Source: Schaalia sp. Marseille-Q2122
GTDB taxonomy: Bacteria > Actinomycetota > Actinomycetes > Actinomycetales > Actinomycetaceae
DNA: 64,000 bases
Direction: 5' to 3'
NCBI RefSeq assembly: GCF_903645355.1
Contig: NZ_CAHJXR010000005.1
Span: 248,001 to 312,000 of the forward strand
Positions 6,910 through 15,244 of the stretch are shown piece by piece (within the stretch, counting starts at the first letter, position 1; each line of letters opens with the position of its first letter). The notes under the pieces were generated by a model that was given only the letters and a program-made list of their open reading frames with translations, made no database searches and was not told the origin of the DNA. Position numbers and translations under genes: made by a program.

Positions 6910-8397
6910 TCAGCGCCCGTTGAGGAAGTCCGGCACCGGAATACCGACGTACACGGTTTCAAGGTAGTCCTCGATGCCTTCCTTGCCGCCTTCGCGTCCC
7001 ATGCCGGATTGCTTCATGCCGCCAAAAGGTGCACCAGCGTTAGAGATGGTGGCCGAGTTGACGCCGAGCATGCCGATTTCAAGGCGTTCTGCCAGGCGGA
7101 TGACGCGGCCGATATCGGCGGTGTGGAAGTATCCGGCTAGGCCCACGGAGTCAGCGTTGATGACGCGGATGAGTTCTTCTTCGTCGTTGAAGCGCACGAC
7201 GGGGGCGATGGGGCCGAAGATTTCTTCGGTCATGATTTCGGCGTCAACGCCAATGTCGGTGATGAGGGTGGGTGGGAAGAAGAAGCCGGGGCGGTCCAGG
7301 CGGGTCCCACCGGTGAGGACTTTGCCGCCTCCTGCGACGGCATTATCCACCAGTCGGGCAATGGTCGACAGTTGCTGCTCGGAGACGAGGGGGCCGACAG
7401 TGGTGCCATGCTCGGTGCCATCCCCCACGCGTTGTTCACTGAGGCGCTCGGCGAAACGCTTGGTGAAGGCCTCGTAGACGGAGTCGTGAACGAAGAAGTG
7501 GTCGGCGGCGTTGCAGGCTTCTCCCATATTGCGCAGCTTGGTCATGAGTGCGCATTCGACGGCGTAGTCGACGTCGGCATCCTCGAAGACGATGAAGGGC
7601 GCGTTGCCGCCAAGTTCCATGGAGGTGCGCAGGACTTGATCTGCGGCTTCTTTGAGGAGGGCGCGGCCGACGGCTGTCGATCCGGTGAAGGAGAGTTTGC
7701 GTAGGCGGCGGTCTTGGATGAGGGGGCCGGTGATGGCGCGGGTTTGTTCGGAGGGAATGACTGAGAGAACGCCTGCGGGCAGACCTGCCTCGGCCATAAT
7801 CTTGGCAAAGAACAGTGCCGTCAGGGGGGTTTCCTTTGATGGCTTGAGGATGGCGACATTGCCTGCGGCAAAGGCGGGGCCTGCCTTGCGGGTAGCCATG
7901 GCCAGGGGGAAGTTCCAGGGGGTGATGAAGAGGCAGGGGCCGACGGGGCGACGCACGACGATGGCCTGGAGGTGCCCTTCGGGGACGCGGAAGTAGTCGC
8001 CGCGGATGCGGACGGCTTCTTCAGCGAACCAGCGGAGAAATTCTGCGCCGTAGGTGACTTCGCCGTCGGCTTGGTCGAGGGGCTTGCCCATTTCGAGGGT
8101 CATGACGAGGGCGAGGTCTTCGCGGTAGGTGGTGGTCATGAGTTCGAAGGCGCGGCGCAGGATTTCTCCGCGTTGGCGGGGTGGCGTGAATTGCCAGGCG
8201 TCTTGCGCGGCGACGGCTGCCTCGAGGGCCTGGGCGGCATCCTCTGGGGTTGCGGAGGCGACGGTGGTGAGGAGTTCGCCGGTGGCGGGGTTGAGGACCT
8301 CGAAGCGTTCTCCAGAGGATGCCGGGCGGAATTCTCCGTTGATGAAGAGGTCGGTGGGGATTCGGGTGAGGAGGTCGGTGATTCGCGGGTCGGTCAT
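6910..8397 (-). CDS. gabD: NAD(P)-dependent succinate-semialdehyde dehydrogenase
   Basis: This enzyme oxidises succinate semialdehyde to succinate. The 495-residue aldehyde dehydrogenase fold shows the Pro-Trp-Asn-Phe-Pro active-site entry (ITPWNFPLAMATRKAGPAFA), the catalytic Glu in MELGGNAPF, and the catalytic Cys in LRNMGEACNAADHF. That last motif is typical of actinobacterial SSADH rather than the CVCAN form of E. coli GabD. The start at 8397 has an AAAGGAG site; a longer frame from 8508 lacks one. It is divergent from the aromatic operon, whose HpaI step releases succinate semialdehyde, so it probably finishes that pathway. A general semialdehyde role (GABA shunt) cannot be excluded. Confidence 0.88.
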   Translation of the reverse strand: MTDPRITDLLTRIPTDLFINGEFRPASSGERFEVLNPATGELLTTVASATPEDAAQALEAAVAAQDAWQFTPPRQRGEILRRAFELMTTTYREDLALVMTLEMGKPLDQADGEVTYGAEFLRWFAEEAVRIRGDYFRVPEGHLQAIVVRRPVGPCLFITPWNFPLAMATRKAGPAFAAGNVAILKPSKETPLTALFFAKIMAEAGLPAGVLSVIPSEQTRAITGPLIQDRRLRKLSFTGSTAVGRALLKEAADQVLRTSMELGGNAPFIVFEDADVDYAVECALMTKLRNMGEACNAADHFFVHDSVYEAFTKRFAERLSEQRVGDGTEHGTTVGPLVSEQQLSTIARLVDNAVAGGGKVLTGGTRLDRPGFFFPPTLITDIGVDAEIMTEEIFGPIAPVVRFNDEEELIRVINADSVGLAGYFHTADIGRVIRLAERLEIGMLGVNSATISNAGAPFGGMKQSGMGREGGKEGIEDYLETVYVGIPVPDFLNGR

Positions 8398-8471
8398 GTG
8401 AGTTCTCCTTTGAAGCTCAGCATTGTGAAAAGGCTTTGAGAGGGGGTTGCCAACTAATTTCAGGCTACCTG

Positions 8472-8523
8472 TTGACAATACTCCATCAATGCAGCATGAT
8501 CGTATCACAGATCAGATACGATC
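8472..8523 (+). promoter_or_regulatory. Promoter and operator of the aromatic degradation operon
   Basis: TTGACA (8472-8477), a 17-base spacer and CATGAT (8495-8500) form a good promoter 120-150 bases before the operon's first start. A perfect dyad with 9-base arms, GATCGTATC (8498-8506) and GATACGATC (8515-8523), overlaps and extends past the -10 element. The position suits a repressor site. The GntR/FCD regulator encoded at 14378 is the natural candidate, by inference. Confidence 0.65.
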
Positions 8524-8621
8524 TCAGATATGTTGTTCACGATCCGCAGCATTACCTCACTCGTTCCCGCATAAGGACCCGGGCCAAGCAACGGAGCAAG
8601 GCCCCCGCTAAGGAGCAGGCA

Positions 8622-10079
8622 TTGCACACCAACATCATCACCGACACCCTCGGACTCCCGGTCGGCAAGATCATCGCCGTCCACCTGTCCTACCCCTCAC
8701 GCGCCGCACAACGCGGACGTATCCCCACAGAAGCCTCGTACTTCTTCAAGGCACCCTCCTCACTCAGCGCAGGCGGCACCGTCGAACGCCCCTCCAACGC
8801 CGAACTCCTCGTCTTTGAAGCCGAGATCGCCCTTGTCATCGGCACCGCCGCCCGCAATGTCACCCCCGAGGACGCATGGAACCACGTCGGCTGGGTCACC
8901 GCCGCCAACGACATGGGCATCCTTGACCTGCGCGCCGCAGACAAGGGCTCCAACGTCCGCTCCAAGTCCGGTGACGGCATGACCCCCCTGGGCCCCACCC
9001 TCATCAATGCTCGCACCATCCGCCCTGAGGCCCTCCACGTGCGCGCCACCGTCGACGGAGAAGTCGTCCAAGACGACTCCTCCTCCACCCTGCTCTTCTC
9101 CTTCGCCCACTTCATCGCCGACCTCTCCCGCGTCATGACCCTCGAAGCGGGCGATATCATCCTCACCGGCACCCCCGCCGGCTCCTCCGTCCTCCAGCCC
9201 GGCCAGAGCGTCACCGTTGAGGTCTACTCCGAGGACGACCCCACACTCACCTCCGGCCCGCTCACCACCAAGGTTGTCGAGGCCCCCGCCCTCGCCCCCA
9301 TCGGATCAGCACCCGTCGCCAGCGAGCAGCAGCGCATCGACGCCTGGGGCTCGCGTGAAGCAGCAGGACTCGAACCCGAATTTGTCCTCACCGACGACCT
9401 GCGCGAACGCCTGAGCGCAGTCGCCGTTGCCACCCTGTCCTCCCAGCTGCGCTCGCGCGGCTACGCCAACGCCTCCATCGACGGGGTGCGCCCCATGATC
9501 CCCGGCACGAAGATCATCGGCCCGGCCCGCACCCTACGCTATGTCGCCCACCGCCCCGACCTTTTCAAAGCCAAAGGCGGCGGCTTCAACGCACAAAAAC
9601 GCGCCATTGACACCGTCAACGAAGGCGAAGTCCTCGTCATGGAAGCCCGCTCCTTCGAGTTTGCCGGCACCCTCGGCGACATCCTCGCCCTACGCGCCCG
9701 CGTGCGCGGAGCCGCCGGGATCATCACCGACGGCGCCGTACGCGACTGGGCTGCCGTGGCCGAAGTCGGCCTGCCCGTCATGGCCCAAGGCCCCCACCCC
9801 TCAGTGCTCGGACGCGTCCACGTCCCCTGGGACACCGACATCACCATCACCTGCGGCGGCGCCACCGTGCAGGTCGGCGACATTATCGTCGGCGACGATG
9901 ACGGCGCCGTCGTCATCCCCCCGCACTTGGTCGTCGAGGTCCTCGAAGCCTCCGAAACCCAGGAAAAGGAAGAAACCTTCATCGCACAGATGGTCGAAGA
10001 AGGCCACAGCGTTGATGGCCTCTACCCCATGAACGCCGCCTGGCGCGAACGCTACAACGAGTGGTGCGCGAATCGCTAA
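8622..10079 (+). CDS. FAH-family isomerase fused to an RraA-like (decarboxylase/aldolase) domain
   Basis: The first ~230 residues are a fumarylacetoacetate-hydrolase-family domain of the HpcE/HpaG type (FEAEIALVIG; ANDMG...DKGSNVRSKSGDG; GDIILTGTPAGSS). Residues from ~265 to 485 are an RraA-like domain (GIITDGAVRDW, GDIIVGDDDGAVVIP), the fold of HMG/CHA aldolases and oxaloacetate decarboxylases. In E. coli, HpcE is two fused FAH domains performing decarboxylation of the tricarboxylate and isomerisation of the dienoate. Here the RraA domain probably replaces one of them, most likely as the decarboxylase. A TTG start at 8622 is chosen because AAGGAG precedes it; the frame itself is open from 8436. 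It is the first gene of the operon. Confidence 0.82.
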   Translation: MHTNIITDTLGLPVGKIIAVHLSYPSRAAQRGRIPTEASYFFKAPSSLSAGGTVERPSNAELLVFEAEIALVIGTAARNVTPEDAWNHVGWVTAANDMGILDLRAADKGSNVRSKSGDGMTPLGPTLINARTIRPEALHVRATVDGEVVQDDSSSTLLFSFAHFIADLSRVMTLEAGDIILTGTPAGSSVLQPGQSVTVEVYSEDDPTLTSGPLTTKVVEAPALAPIGSAPVASEQQRIDAWGSREAAGLEPEFVLTDDLRERLSAVAVATLSSQLRSRGYANASIDGVRPMIPGTKIIGPARTLRYVAHRPDLFKAKGGGFNAQKRAIDTVNEGEVLVMEARSFEFAGTLGDILALRARVRGAAGIITDGAVRDWAAVAEVGLPVMAQGPHPSVLGRVHVPWDTDITITCGGATVQVGDIIVGDDDGAVVIPPHLVVEVLEASETQEKEETFIAQMVEEGHSVDGLYPMNAAWRERYNEWCANR

Positions 10080-10151
10080 ACCGCTCAGCCGCAGCTCGGC
10101 ATGTGGCACCCCTCCTCCCCTCCCCATCCCCTACCCTTCAGGAGAAACACG

Positions 10152-11684
10152 ATGGCAACGAAGCCCTCGGGCCTGCCCGACCGGATTCAGCACTACATCG
10201 GAGGCTCCTTCGCCGACTCCCTCGGCGGAGAAACCTTCGAGGTGATTGAACCCACCACCAACGCCCCCTACATCACCTGCGCCTCCGGCCAGCAGGCCGA
10301 CGTCGACGCAGCCGTCGCCGCCGCCAAGAAAGCCTTCGACGAAGGCCCCTGGCCCCGCATGCTGCCCCGACAGCGCGCCCAGATCCTCTACCGCATCGCC
10401 GACGAGGTCGCCGCCATCAACGACGAACTCGCCGCCATCGAGTCCTACGACTCGGGCCTGCCCATCCGCCAGGCCAAGGGCCAGGCCAACCGCGCGGCAG
10501 AAAACTTCCGCTTCTTCGCCGACCTCATCGTCGCCCAGGTCGACGACGCCTTCAAGATGCCCGGCCGCCAGATCAACTACGTCAACCGAAAGCCCAAGGG
10601 CGTGGCCGGCCTCATCACCCCCTGGAACACCCCCTTCATGCAGGAATCCTGGAAGCTCGCCCCCGCGCTCGCCTCGGGCTGCACCATCGTCCTCAAGCCC
10701 GCCGAGTTCACCCCCGTCTCCGCCCAACTCTGGGCAGGAATCATGGAACGCGCCGGTGTGCCCGAAGGCGTCTTCAACGTCGTTCACGGCTTTGGTGAAA
10801 GCGCCGGCGACGCCCTCGTCAAGCACCCCGACGTGCAGCTCATCTCCTTCACCGGCGAACTCGGCACCGGCAAGATCATCTACGGCAACTGCGCCCGCAA
10901 TATGAAGCACATGTCGATGGAACTCGGCGGGAAGTCCCCCGCCGTCATCTTCGCCGACGCTGACTTCGAAGCAGCCCTGGACTCGACCCTCTTTGGCGTG
11001 TTCTCCCTCAACGGCGAACGCTGCACGGCCTCATCGCGCATCCTCGTTGAGCGCCCCATCTACGACCGCTTCGTCGAGGCCTACGCCGAACGTGCCAAGC
11101 GCGTCGTCGTCGGCGACCCCTCCCACCCCGACACCGAAATCGGCGCCCTCGTCCACCCCGAGCACTACGCCAAGGTGTGCGAATACATTGAAATCGGCAA
11201 GAGCGAGGCCCGCCTCGTCGCTGGCGGCCGACGCCCCGCAGACCTGCCCGAAGGCAACTACGTCGAAGCCACCGTCTTCGCCGACGTCGCCCCCGACGCA
11301 CGCATCTTCCAAGAAGAAATCTTCGGCCCCGTCGTGGCCATCACCCCCTTCGACACTGACGAAGAAGCCATCGAACTGGCCAACAACGTCGAATACGGCC
11401 TGGCCGCCTACGTGTGGACAAGCAATGTCGCCCGTGCCCACAACGTCGCCCACGCCATCGAATCGGGCATGGTGTGGATCAACTCCCACAATGTCCGCGA
11501 CCTTCGCACCCCCTTCGGCGGCGTGAAAGGCTCGGGCCTGGGCCACGAAGGCGGATACCGCTCCCTGGACTTCTACTCCGTCCAACAATCCATCCACGTC
11601 ACCCTCGGTGACGTGCACACCACCCGCTTTGGAGCCACCGGATACGCCGAGAACGACCTCGGCCTGGGCGGCCCCTCTGCCTGA
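10152..11684 (+). CDS. hpaE: 5-carboxymethyl-2-hydroxymuconate-semialdehyde dehydrogenase
   Basis: This 510-residue NAD-dependent aldehyde dehydrogenase is the expected second step after ring opening of 3,4-dihydroxyphenylacetate. It converts the ring-cleavage semialdehyde to 5-carboxymethyl-2-hydroxymuconate. Visible motifs are ITPWNTPFMQESWKLAPALA, the catalytic Glu in MELGGKSPAVIF, and the catalytic Cys in FSLNGERCTASSRILVE, which fits HpaE. The start at 10152 has a CAGGAGAA site. It lies 72 bases after the FAH-RraA gene and 76 before the dioxygenase, in the same orientation. The specific HpaE call rests on sequence resemblance plus neighbours. Confidence 0.88.
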   Translation: MATKPSGLPDRIQHYIGGSFADSLGGETFEVIEPTTNAPYITCASGQQADVDAAVAAAKKAFDEGPWPRMLPRQRAQILYRIADEVAAINDELAAIESYDSGLPIRQAKGQANRAAENFRFFADLIVAQVDDAFKMPGRQINYVNRKPKGVAGLITPWNTPFMQESWKLAPALASGCTIVLKPAEFTPVSAQLWAGIMERAGVPEGVFNVVHGFGESAGDALVKHPDVQLISFTGELGTGKIIYGNCARNMKHMSMELGGKSPAVIFADADFEAALDSTLFGVFSLNGERCTASSRILVERPIYDRFVEAYAERAKRVVVGDPSHPDTEIGALVHPEHYAKVCEYIEIGKSEARLVAGGRRPADLPEGNYVEATVFADVAPDARIFQEEIFGPVVAITPFDTDEEAIELANNVEYGLAAYVWTSNVARAHNVAHAIESGMVWINSHNVRDLRTPFGGVKGSGLGHEGGYRSLDFYSVQQSIHVTLGDVHTTRFGATGYAENDLGLGGPSA

Positions 11685-11760
11685 TCCCCACGATCAGGCA
11701 GCCCACACGCCGCACCGGCGGCACTCCACACCCCCGTAAATTCAGCCAAAGGAGACTGAC

Positions 11761-12828
11761 ATGTCGGATTTTGTTCCCACCCCCACCGCACCCGCACCCG
11801 ATATCCTGCGCTGCGCCTACATGGAGCTGGTGGTCACTGACCTGGCCAAGTCGCGTGAATTCTACGTCGACATCCTCGGCCTGGTTGTCACCGAAGAGGA
11901 CGAAAACACCATCTACCTTCGTTCCTTCGAAGAATTCATCCACCACAACCTCGTCCTGCGTAAGGGCGACGTCGCCGCCGTTGCCGCCTTCTCCTTCCGC
12001 GTGCGCACCCCCGAAGACGTCGACAAGGCCGAGGCATACTACAAGGAACTGGGCTGCGACACCCGCCGCGGCTCCTTCACCAAGGGCATCCCCGACGCCG
12101 TGCGCGTCGTCGACCCCCTGGGCTTCCCCTACGAATTCTTCTACGAGGTCGAGCACGTCGAGCGCCTCGCCTGGGCCTACCAGCTCCAAGGCGCTGGCGC
12201 ACTGGTGCGCCTCGACCACTTCAACCAGGTCTACCCAGACGTCGTCAAGGGCACCGCCTACCTCAACGACCTGGGCTTCAAGACCACCGAATCCATCAAG
12301 GATGACGCTGGCGTCACCTACGCCGCGTGGATGACCCGCAAGCACACCGTGCACGACACCGCCATGACCGGCGGCGACGGCCCCCGCATGCACCACGTTG
12401 CCTTCGCCACCCACGAAAAGCACAACATCCTCTACATCTGCGACAAGCTCGGCGGCCTGCGCCGCTCCGACATGATCGAACGCGGCCCCGGACGCCACGG
12501 CGTCTCCAACGCCTTCTACCTCTACCTGCGTGACCCCGACGGCCACCGCGTCGAGATCTACACCCAGGACTACTACACCGGTGACCCCGACAACCCCGAG
12601 GTCGTCTGGGACGTCCACGACAACCAACGCCGCGACTTCTGGGGCCACCAGGTTGTCCCCTCCTGGTACCGCGAGGCCTCCCTCGTCCTCGACCTTGACG
12701 GTAATGTCCAGCCCGTCGTTGAGCGCACCGAGGCAAAGGAAATCGACGTCACCATCGGCGCTGACGGCTTCTCCTACACCCGCAAGGGCGATACCGAAGC
12801 GGGCTTCAAGCTGGGAGGCCAAGTATGA
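11761..12828 (+). CDS. hpaD: 3,4-dihydroxyphenylacetate 2,3-dioxygenase (extradiol, VOC type)
   Basis: This enzyme opens the ring of homoprotocatechuate between C2 and C3 using O2 and an active-site Fe(II) or Mn(II). The 355 residues contain two vicinal-oxygen-chelate modules. The metal triad is visible as His153 (RLDHF), a His in the MHHVAF pair (211-212) and Glu265 (VEIYT). The order and length match the Brevibacterium Fe enzyme and the Arthrobacter Mn enzyme MndD. Both metals use the same ligands, so metal choice cannot be read from sequence. It overlaps the transporter gene by four bases (ATGA). The need for O2 contrasts with the oxygen-sensitive pyruvate formate-lyase upstream. Confidence 0.93.
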   Translation: MSDFVPTPTAPAPDILRCAYMELVVTDLAKSREFYVDILGLVVTEEDENTIYLRSFEEFIHHNLVLRKGDVAAVAAFSFRVRTPEDVDKAEAYYKELGCDTRRGSFTKGIPDAVRVVDPLGFPYEFFYEVEHVERLAWAYQLQGAGALVRLDHFNQVYPDVVKGTAYLNDLGFKTTESIKDDAGVTYAAWMTRKHTVHDTAMTGGDGPRMHHVAFATHEKHNILYICDKLGGLRRSDMIERGPGRHGVSNAFYLYLRDPDGHRVEIYTQDYYTGDPDNPEVVWDVHDNQRRDFWGHQVVPSWYREASLVLDLDGNVQPVVERTEAKEIDVTIGADGFSYTRKGDTEAGFKLGGQV

Positions 12829-14231
12829 GCGCAGCAAATATCGTCCTTGACGCCAAGAAACCCGAGGACCGCAGGGTCGCACTCGGCACCCTGATCGGCA
12901 CCGCCGTCGAATGGTACGACTTCTTCATCTACGCCAACGCGGCAGCCATCGTCCTGGCCCCCCTCTACTTTGACCCCTTCGTTCAAAGTGGCGGCGAACT
13001 CGCTGGCCGACTCATCTCCTTCGCCACCGTCGGTATCTCCTTCTTCTTCCGCCCCCTGGGTGCGGCGGTGGCAGGCCACTACGGTGACAAGATCGGCCGT
13101 AAGGGCATGCTGGTCCTGACCCTGGTTCTCATGGGCGTGGCAACCTTCCTCATTGGTCTGCTGCCCACCTTTGACACCATCGGCGTCTGGGCCCCCATCC
13201 TGCTGATCGTCCTGCGCGTCACCCAAGGTTTTGCCGCAGGTGGCGAATGGGGCGGTGCAGCACTGATGGCTGTGGAGCACGCTCCGGCGAACAAGCGAGG
13301 CCTCTTCGGTGGCTTCCCGCAGATCGGCGTGCCCCTGGGTATGCTCATGGCAACCCTCGCGCTAGCTGTCACCGACGCTCTTACCACTGAAGAGCAATTC
13401 ATGAGCTGGGGCTGGCGTGTGCCCTTCCTCCTGTCCTTCCTCCTCATCGTCATCGGCATGGCCATCCGCATGGGCGTGTCCGAATCCCCGGTGATGAAGG
13501 AAATCTCGGCCAGCGAGGAGCAGGTCCGTCTGCCGCTGCTCGACATGTTCCGCACCTCCTGGAAGCCCCTCCTTCAGGGCACCCTCATCTTCGCGGGTAA
13601 CGGTGTGGCCGGGTACATGATTACCGGCGGCTACATCCTGTCCTACACCACGAAGGACCTGGGGATGGAACGTGAGCCGATCCTCCACCTCATCACCCTG
13701 GCGGCGGCCTCGTGGATTGTCACGACGCTGACGGCAGCGTGGCTGTCGGACAAGATCGGACGCAAGGCGGTCTACCTTATTGGTTTTGCTATTCAGCTGG
13801 TGTGGATCTTTGTCCTCTTCACACTCATCGATACGCAAAGCCTGGGCATGATCGCCCTGGGCATGCTGGTGTTGACCATTCCCTTGGGCTTCACCTACGG
13901 ACCCCAGGCAGCGCTCTTCTCGGAAATGTTCCCCGCACGCATCCGCTACTCGGGTGCTGGCCTAGCCAACGCGTTCGGTGCAATCGTCGGTGGCGCCTTC
14001 GCCCCGCTGATCGCCACCTACCTGCAGGCTCAGTTCCAGACCTCCCTGGCGGTTGCCGGCTACATCTTCGTAGTGACCCTCATCGGCACCATCGCCATGC
14101 TCTCGACGAAGGACCGTACGGGCGCACCGCTGACGGCCTCGGCGGACGCTGAAGCGAATAGGCGCATTGACGAGGTCGCCGCCGAAGTCCACGCCACGCC
14201 GGTGAACTTCGAACGAGGCGCGGGCTACTGA
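12825..14231 (+). CDS. MFS transporter, metabolite:H+ symporter type
   Basis: This 468-residue protein has about twelve membrane segments. It shows the metabolite:H+ symporter signatures GTAVEWYDFFIYANAAA at the first helix and RPLGAAVAGHYGDKIGRK at the loop between helices 2 and 3. It also has GFAAGGEWGGAALMAVEHAP, a strong mark of the shikimate/proline/citrate symporter branch. It overlaps hpaD, so it is translated with the degradation enzymes and probably imports the aromatic acid (a hydroxyphenylacetate or hydroxybenzoate). The last ~35 residues are charged and cytoplasmic. Confidence 0.88.
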   Translation: MSAANIVLDAKKPEDRRVALGTLIGTAVEWYDFFIYANAAAIVLAPLYFDPFVQSGGELAGRLISFATVGISFFFRPLGAAVAGHYGDKIGRKGMLVLTLVLMGVATFLIGLLPTFDTIGVWAPILLIVLRVTQGFAAGGEWGGAALMAVEHAPANKRGLFGGFPQIGVPLGMLMATLALAVTDALTTEEQFMSWGWRVPFLLSFLLIVIGMAIRMGVSESPVMKEISASEEQVRLPLLDMFRTSWKPLLQGTLIFAGNGVAGYMITGGYILSYTTKDLGMEREPILHLITLAAASWIVTTLTAAWLSDKIGRKAVYLIGFAIQLVWIFVLFTLIDTQSLGMIALGMLVLTIPLGFTYGPQAALFSEMFPARIRYSGAGLANAFGAIVGGAFAPLIATYLQAQFQTSLAVAGYIFVVTLIGTIAMLSTKDRTGAPLTASADAEANRRIDEVAAEVHATPVNFERGAGY

Positions 14232-14276
14232 CCACCACCTAGTGAGCGCTGCTCCACCTCGCGTGATCCGTCCCCT

Positions 14277-14325
14277 ATGCTTGGGGGTGTTGGTGACTCC
14301 TTCGAGCACCCCCAAGCATTCCTCA
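14277..14325 (+). terminator. Terminator after the transporter gene
   Basis: ATGCTTGGGGGTG (14277-14289) pairs perfectly with CACCCCCAAGCAT (14307-14319) across a 17-base loop. Only a modest T-rich stretch follows, so it may be partly leaky into the regulator gene. Confidence 0.65.
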
Positions 14326-14377
14326 CCTGCATTTTCATCCCTCACCAGAGGAGAAGGAACAGAAAGGACACCACCGA

Positions 14378-15040
14378 ATGTCAGCCCCCACCTCGAAATC
14401 GGACGCTGTCTATCAGCAGGTGCGTTCGCGCATCGTTGATGGCCAGTACACCCCCGGTTTCCGGCTGACCTTCTCTGCACTGGCAGACGAGTTCGGGGTC
14501 TCCACTGTTCCGGTACGCGAAGCGATTCGTTCCCTCGAAGCTGAAGGACTGGTGGAATACACCCTCAATATTGGTGCTCGGGTCTCCGAGGTCAATCTTG
14601 AGGACTACTACGAGGCGATGGTTTCCCTGGCTCTCTTAGAGGGCATGGCGACGGCCCTGGCGGCCCCGCACCTCACGGAAGAGGATCTGCAGATCGCTCA
14701 TTCTCTCAACCGTGATATGGAAGCCCTCACTCGTTCCTCCTACTTCGACTCCGACGCGTACCGCAGGCTCAATGGACGTTTCCACTCGGTGCTCTGCGCC
14801 CCCTGCCCGAACTCTCGCATCGTGTCACTCGTGAACAGCGAAGCCGAAAGAGTCACCATCATTCGACGCTCTTCTTTGAAGTTCGAGAGCGCCCAGTCTG
14901 CTGACTCGATTGCCCAGCACGATCGCCTCCTGGAGATGATTCGCAGGGGCGCTGACCCGGCAGAGATTGAACACTTTGCCCGTCAGCACAAGCTGGCTTC
15001 GCTGCACTCCAAGGTCTCGGCACCGGCGCGTGCCCTCTGA
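14378..15040 (+). CDS. GntR family transcriptional regulator (FadR/FCD type)
   Basis: This 220-residue regulator has an N-terminal winged helix-turn-helix (residues ~8-75; LTFSALADEFGVSTVPVREAI is the recognition region) and a C-terminal all-helical FCD ligand-binding domain (~85-210). The latter includes ALLEGMATALAAP and the RRLNGRFHSVL segment, with a His likely to contact a metal or carboxylate. Regulators of this class bind organic acids. It sits between the transporter and the hydroxylase of the aromatic island, so it is the probable sensor of the aromatic acid or a ring-cleavage product. The 26-bp dyad at 8498-8523 is a candidate target. Confidence 0.9.
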   Translation: MSAPTSKSDAVYQQVRSRIVDGQYTPGFRLTFSALADEFGVSTVPVREAIRSLEAEGLVEYTLNIGARVSEVNLEDYYEAMVSLALLEGMATALAAPHLTEEDLQIAHSLNRDMEALTRSSYFDSDAYRRLNGRFHSVLCAPCPNSRIVSLVNSEAERVTIIRRSSLKFESAQSADSIAQHDRLLEMIRRGADPAEIEHFARQHKLASLHSKVSAPARAL

Positions 15041-15063
15041 ACCGAGGTTCGCCCCGGTTTTCA
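15041..15063 (+). terminator. Weak terminator after the GntR gene
   Basis: ACCGAGG and CCCCGGT form a short stem with one mismatch directly after the stop codon and run into TTTT. It is short, and the call is tentative. Confidence 0.35.
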
Positions 15064-15096
15064 GCCCGCGTTTGCCAGACACACACCTCCCCAGGG

Positions 15097-15112
15097 CAGT
15101 ATTTTCATACTG
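15097..15112. promoter_or_regulatory. Palindrome upstream of the hydroxylase gene
   Basis: CAGTAT (15097-15102) and ATACTG (15107-15112) flank TTTC, in an AT-rich patch 130 bases before the hydroxylase start. It may be an operator or part of the promoter. It does not match the dyad at 8498, so a shared regulator is not supported by sequence identity. Confidence 0.35.
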
Positions 15113-15244
15113 AATATTTCCTTCCCCTGAGCGCGTCCACCGCGCACCTATCCGCATATCCATTTGCCTCACTCCCCCGCTCGCCCCACTTGGAGCTGCC
15201 GGGCTGTTGAAGGCCTCCCCACAATGATGTGAAGGGACTCAATC

